Source of the DNA: Nocardioides humi
GTDB taxonomy: Bacteria > Actinomycetota > Actinomycetes > Propionibacteriales > Nocardioidaceae
Assembly (NCBI RefSeq): GCF_006494775.1
Contig: NZ_CP041146.1
Span: 4,340,001 to 4,404,000, forward strand
DNA: 64,000 bases
Direction of reading: 5' to 3'
Shown here: positions 61,916 through 64,000 of the stretch, one piece after another
How the letters are laid out: every line of letters starts with the position of its first letter
How positions within the stretch are numbered: the stretch's first letter is position 1
Notes under the pieces: model-generated
What the model saw: only the letters and a program-made list of their open reading frames with translations
Database searches by the model: none
Told to the model about the DNA's origin: nothing
Program-made: the position numbers and the translations under genes

Positions 61916-63112
61916 TCAGAGCCGCTCGATGATGGTGGCGTTCGCCATGCCGCCGGCCTCGCACATGAGCTGCAGGCCGTAGCGCTGGTCGTTGTCCTCG
62001 AGCGCGTGGAGCATGGTCGTCATCAGCCGCGCCCCGGATGCGCCGAGCGCGTGGCCGAGGGCGATCGCGCCGCCGCGCGGGTTGACCCGGGCCGGGTCGA
62101 CGTCGAACTCGGCGAGCCAGGCCAGCGGCACCGGCGCGAACGCCTCGTTGAGCTCGACGTGTTCGATGTCGCCGAGGTCGAGACCCGACCGGGCGAGGAC
62201 CTTGTGCGTAGCGGGAATGGGCCCCGTCAGCATGAGCAGCGGGTCGTCGCCGACCACGGCCATGGCGTGGATCCGTGCGCGTGCGGTCAGACCGAGCTCC
62301 CCGGCGCGTCGGCGCGACATGACGAGCAGGGCGCTGGCCCCGTCGGTGATCTGGGAGGAGTTGCCCGCGGTGATCGACCAGTCGATCTCGGGGAACCGCT
62401 CGCTCAGCTCGGGCGTCCTGAAGACGGCCTCGAGGCCGGCGAGCCTCTCGGCGGTGGTGCCCCGGCGGATGGTCTCGTCGCGGTCCACCGTGCCTGCGGG
62501 TGTGTCGATCGCGATGGCCTCGCGGTCGAACGCTCCGGTGTCCTGGGCGCGCGCCGCCAGCTCGTGGCTGCGCGCGGAGTACTCGTCCAACTCCCCGCGG
62601 GAGAGCCTCCAGCGGGCTGCCACCAGCTCGGCCGCCACGCCTTGGGAGACCAGGCCCGGGGCGTAGCGCCGGGCGACCCGGTCGCCGTACGGCTCGGCCC
62701 CCATGCGCGCCGAGCCCATCGGCACCCGGCTCATCGACTCGACCCCGCCGGCGACGACGACGTCCGCCTGGCCCGCGGCGATCGCCTGGGCCGCGAAATG
62801 CACTGCCTGCTGGCTGGATCCGCACTTGCGGTCGATCGTCGTCGCGGGCACGTGCGCGGGAAGGCCTGCACCGAGCCAGGCCATCCGGCCGGGCGTGGCG
62901 GACTGCTCGCCGACCTGCGAGACGCAGCCGACGATGACGTCGTCGACCGTGCCCGGGTCCAGGGCCGGTGAGCGCTCGAGCAGCGTCTGCAGCGTCTGGG
63001 CGAGCAGGTCGACCGGGTGGACGTCCGCCAGCGCGCCCCCCGCCTTCCCTCGCCCGCTGGGTGTGCGCACGGCATCGACGATCACGACATCGGTCTCCGG
63101 GTACTTCGTCAC
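61916..63112 (-). CDS. Acetyl-CoA acyltransferase (thiolase)
   Basis: This 398-residue thiolase has the nucleophile in DRKCGSSQQAVHF (near residue 94), histidine in NPRGGAIALGHALGASG (near 350) and the second cysteine in QLMCEAGGMANATI (near 380). It cleaves the beta-ketoacyl-CoA to acetyl-CoA or propionyl-CoA. GTG 63112 is next to the divergent regulated region shared with the acyl-CoA dehydrogenase at 63216. It heads the beta-oxidation operon. Confidence 0.93.
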   Translation of the reverse strand: MTKYPETDVVIVDAVRTPSGRGKAGGALADVHPVDLLAQTLQTLLERSPALDPGTVDDVIVGCVSQVGEQSATPGRMAWLGAGLPAHVPATTIDRKCGSSQQAVHFAAQAIAAGQADVVVAGGVESMSRVPMGSARMGAEPYGDRVARRYAPGLVSQGVAAELVAARWRLSRGELDEYSARSHELAARAQDTGAFDREAIAIDTPAGTVDRDETIRRGTTAERLAGLEAVFRTPELSERFPEIDWSITAGNSSQITDGASALLVMSRRRAGELGLTARARIHAMAVVGDDPLLMLTGPIPATHKVLARSGLDLGDIEHVELNEAFAPVPLAWLAEFDVDPARVNPRGGAIALGHALGASGARLMTTMLHALEDNDQRYGLQLMCEAGGMANATIIERL

Positions 63113-63116
63113 CGTT

Positions 63117-63191
63117 AATGCTTATCATGATTCGCATGGTGTGTCACGTGGGCTTGACACGCACCCCTGCTGAGAATCTAGGATAATGATT
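63117..63191. promoter_or_regulatory. Divergent promoter region with two island motif copies
   Basis: Copy 1 (63117-63135) reads AATGCTTATCATGATTCGC next to the thiolase start. Copy 2 (63173-63191, reverse strand) reads AATCATTATCCTAGATTCT. TTGACA is at 63154-63159 for the rightward gene, with a possible -10 TAGGAT at 63179-63184 (19-bp spacing). The two copies imply control of both operons. Confidence 0.65.
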
Positions 63192-63215
63192 ACAACTGTG
63201 GAGGAGGATGTTGTG

Positions 63216-64000
63216 GTGGACGACGGGTATGCGGAGATCCGGCAGCTCGCTGCCAAGGTGGCCCGTGAGGTCTACGGGCCGGTGGCTGAGGAGATGGACG
63301 TCAACCGCACGCCCGTGTCGCGCGAGCAGCGGATACAGCTCGGCGGGCTCGGCTTTCTCGGCATCGCCCACCCCGAGGAGTACGGCGGATCGGGCGCGCC
63401 GTTGGCGCACGCACTGGCGGTCGTGGAGGAGTTCGGGAAAGTCTGCCGTCCCGCCGCCTTCCAGGTCTTCGAGGCCAACACGGGCCCGGCCCAGGTCATC
63501 AATCATCTCGGCACACCCGAGCAGAAGCAGCGGTGGCTGCCCGCGATCATCTCCGGAGAGAAGACGATGGCGGTCGGCATCTCCGAGCCGGACGCCGGCT
63601 CTGCTGCGACCGACATGCGGACGACGGCGAAGCTCACCCATGGCACCGTGGTGGTCAACGGCAGCAAGCGATGGATCTCCAACGGCGGCGAGGCCGATCA
63701 GTACGTCGTCTACTGCAGGCTCTCGGATGCGCCCGCAGCCAAGGGCATCGGCGCCGTGGTGGTCGACAAGGGAACGCCGGGATTCACCTTCGGCGCCAGC
63801 GAGCGGCTGATGGGTTTTCGTGGCATCCCCTCTGCCGACCTCTATTTCGACAACGTCGAGGTGCCCGAGGAGAACATCGTGGTGCCGGCCGGTGGCTTCG
63901 GCCAGCTGTTCGGCGTCTTCTCCATCGAGCGGATGGGGAACACCACGATGAGCCTGGCCATCGGTCAGGCCGCCCTCGACAAGACGCTGAAGTACGTCGA
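63216..64000 (+). CDS. Acyl-CoA dehydrogenase, 5' part (runs off window)
   Basis: The reading frame covers the first 261 residues: FLGIAHPEEYGGSGAPLAHALAVVEEFG, GISEPDAGSAATDMRT and KRWISNGGEADQYVVYC with the flavin-contacting motifs, then LMGFRGIPSADLYFDNVEVP. GTG 63216 is chosen because GAGGAGG lies eight bases upstream; GTG 63213, GTG 63198 and ATG 63186 are in frame, and the last overlaps the operator. It is divergent from the thiolase operon. The gene continues beyond the window. Confidence 0.88.
   Translation, partial: MDDGYAEIRQLAAKVAREVYGPVAEEMDVNRTPVSREQRIQLGGLGFLGIAHPEEYGGSGAPLAHALAVVEEFGKVCRPAAFQVFEANTGPAQVINHLGTPEQKQRWLPAIISGEKTMAVGISEPDAGSAATDMRTTAKLTHGTVVVNGSKRWISNGGEADQYVVYCRLSDAPAAKGIGAVVVDKGTPGFTFGASERLMGFRGIPSADLYFDNVEVPEENIVVPAGGFGQLFGVFSIERMGNTTMSLAIGQAALDKTLKYV

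Noticed and set aside
29996..63191. Assigning the island motif to Fur or Zur because parts look like GATAATGATTATC
   Set aside because: Only one copy (32352-32366) is close to a 7-1-7 Fur-type box. The genes are catabolic, with no metal uptake genes, and the best shared pattern has AATC/GATT arms.

Overview
The window is high-GC DNA with short intergenic gaps, ATGA/GTGA stop-start overlaps and frequent GTG or TTG starts, as in an actinobacterium. Two gene orders known from mycobacteria support this: an XRE regulator, HbhA-like protein and DUF2516 protein (as Rv0474-Rv0476), and gpgS-folP2 (as Rv1208-Rv1207). A Nocardioides-like member of the Propionibacteriales is my best guess; this is inference, because I could not run a search.

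The first 25 kb is mostly housekeeping. It holds the end of a UDP-glucose dehydrogenase, a TSUP anion permease overlapping an unusual sulfurylase-like/APS kinase/phosphatase fusion, the HbhA locus, manA, an exopolysaccharide-initiating sugar transferase, galE, a toxin-antitoxin pair, a YqhA-like membrane protein, a cell-wall amidase and gpgS-folP2. A run of overlapping genes (LigB-like, rhomboid, VanZ, membrane protein, crotonase) follows. Then come a solitary gene between two related hairpins and a LacI-controlled oligosaccharide uptake operon (LacI, GH1 glucosidase, two permeases, binding protein, divergent ATPase). A 157-bp MITE-like element sits on the amidase stop codon.

From about 25 kb to the end lies a large catabolic island. 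It starts with a 2-oxoacid:ferredoxin oxidoreductase operon (korA-ferredoxin-korB) whose korA is split by an IS3-family element. It continues with two cytochrome P450s, a P450-type ferredoxin and ferredoxin reductase, two acetoacetate-decarboxylase-family proteins, two luciferase-like oxidoreductases, two SnoaL-fold proteins, six SDRs, aldehyde and alcohol dehydrogenases, a cyclase-family hydrolase, a muconolactone-isomerase-like protein, a sugar-type ABC transporter, a TRAP transporter, and a CoA set (acyl-CoA ligase, two acyl-CoA dehydrogenases, MaoC, two crotonases, HpcH/CitE lyase, thiolase). Together these suggest import of a reduced, probably alicyclic or terpenoid-like compound, oxidation by P450, ketone formation, ring cleavage and beta-oxidation. 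The substrate cannot be read from the sequence. Several functions occur twice as clear paralogues.

At least eight island promoters carry related copies of an AT-rich motif, consensus AATCATTATCATAGATTCG, overlapping or next to the promoter elements. This implies one regulator controls the island; no regulator gene is visible in it. Several of these promoters place the transcription start at the start codon, so leaderless mRNAs are likely.

One caution applies throughout: about fifteen conserved genes contain a one-base loss, nearly always in a run of three to six G or C. Adding one base restores the conserved protein in each case. These look like sequencing or assembly errors, and the affected genes are annotated as single genes spanning the break.
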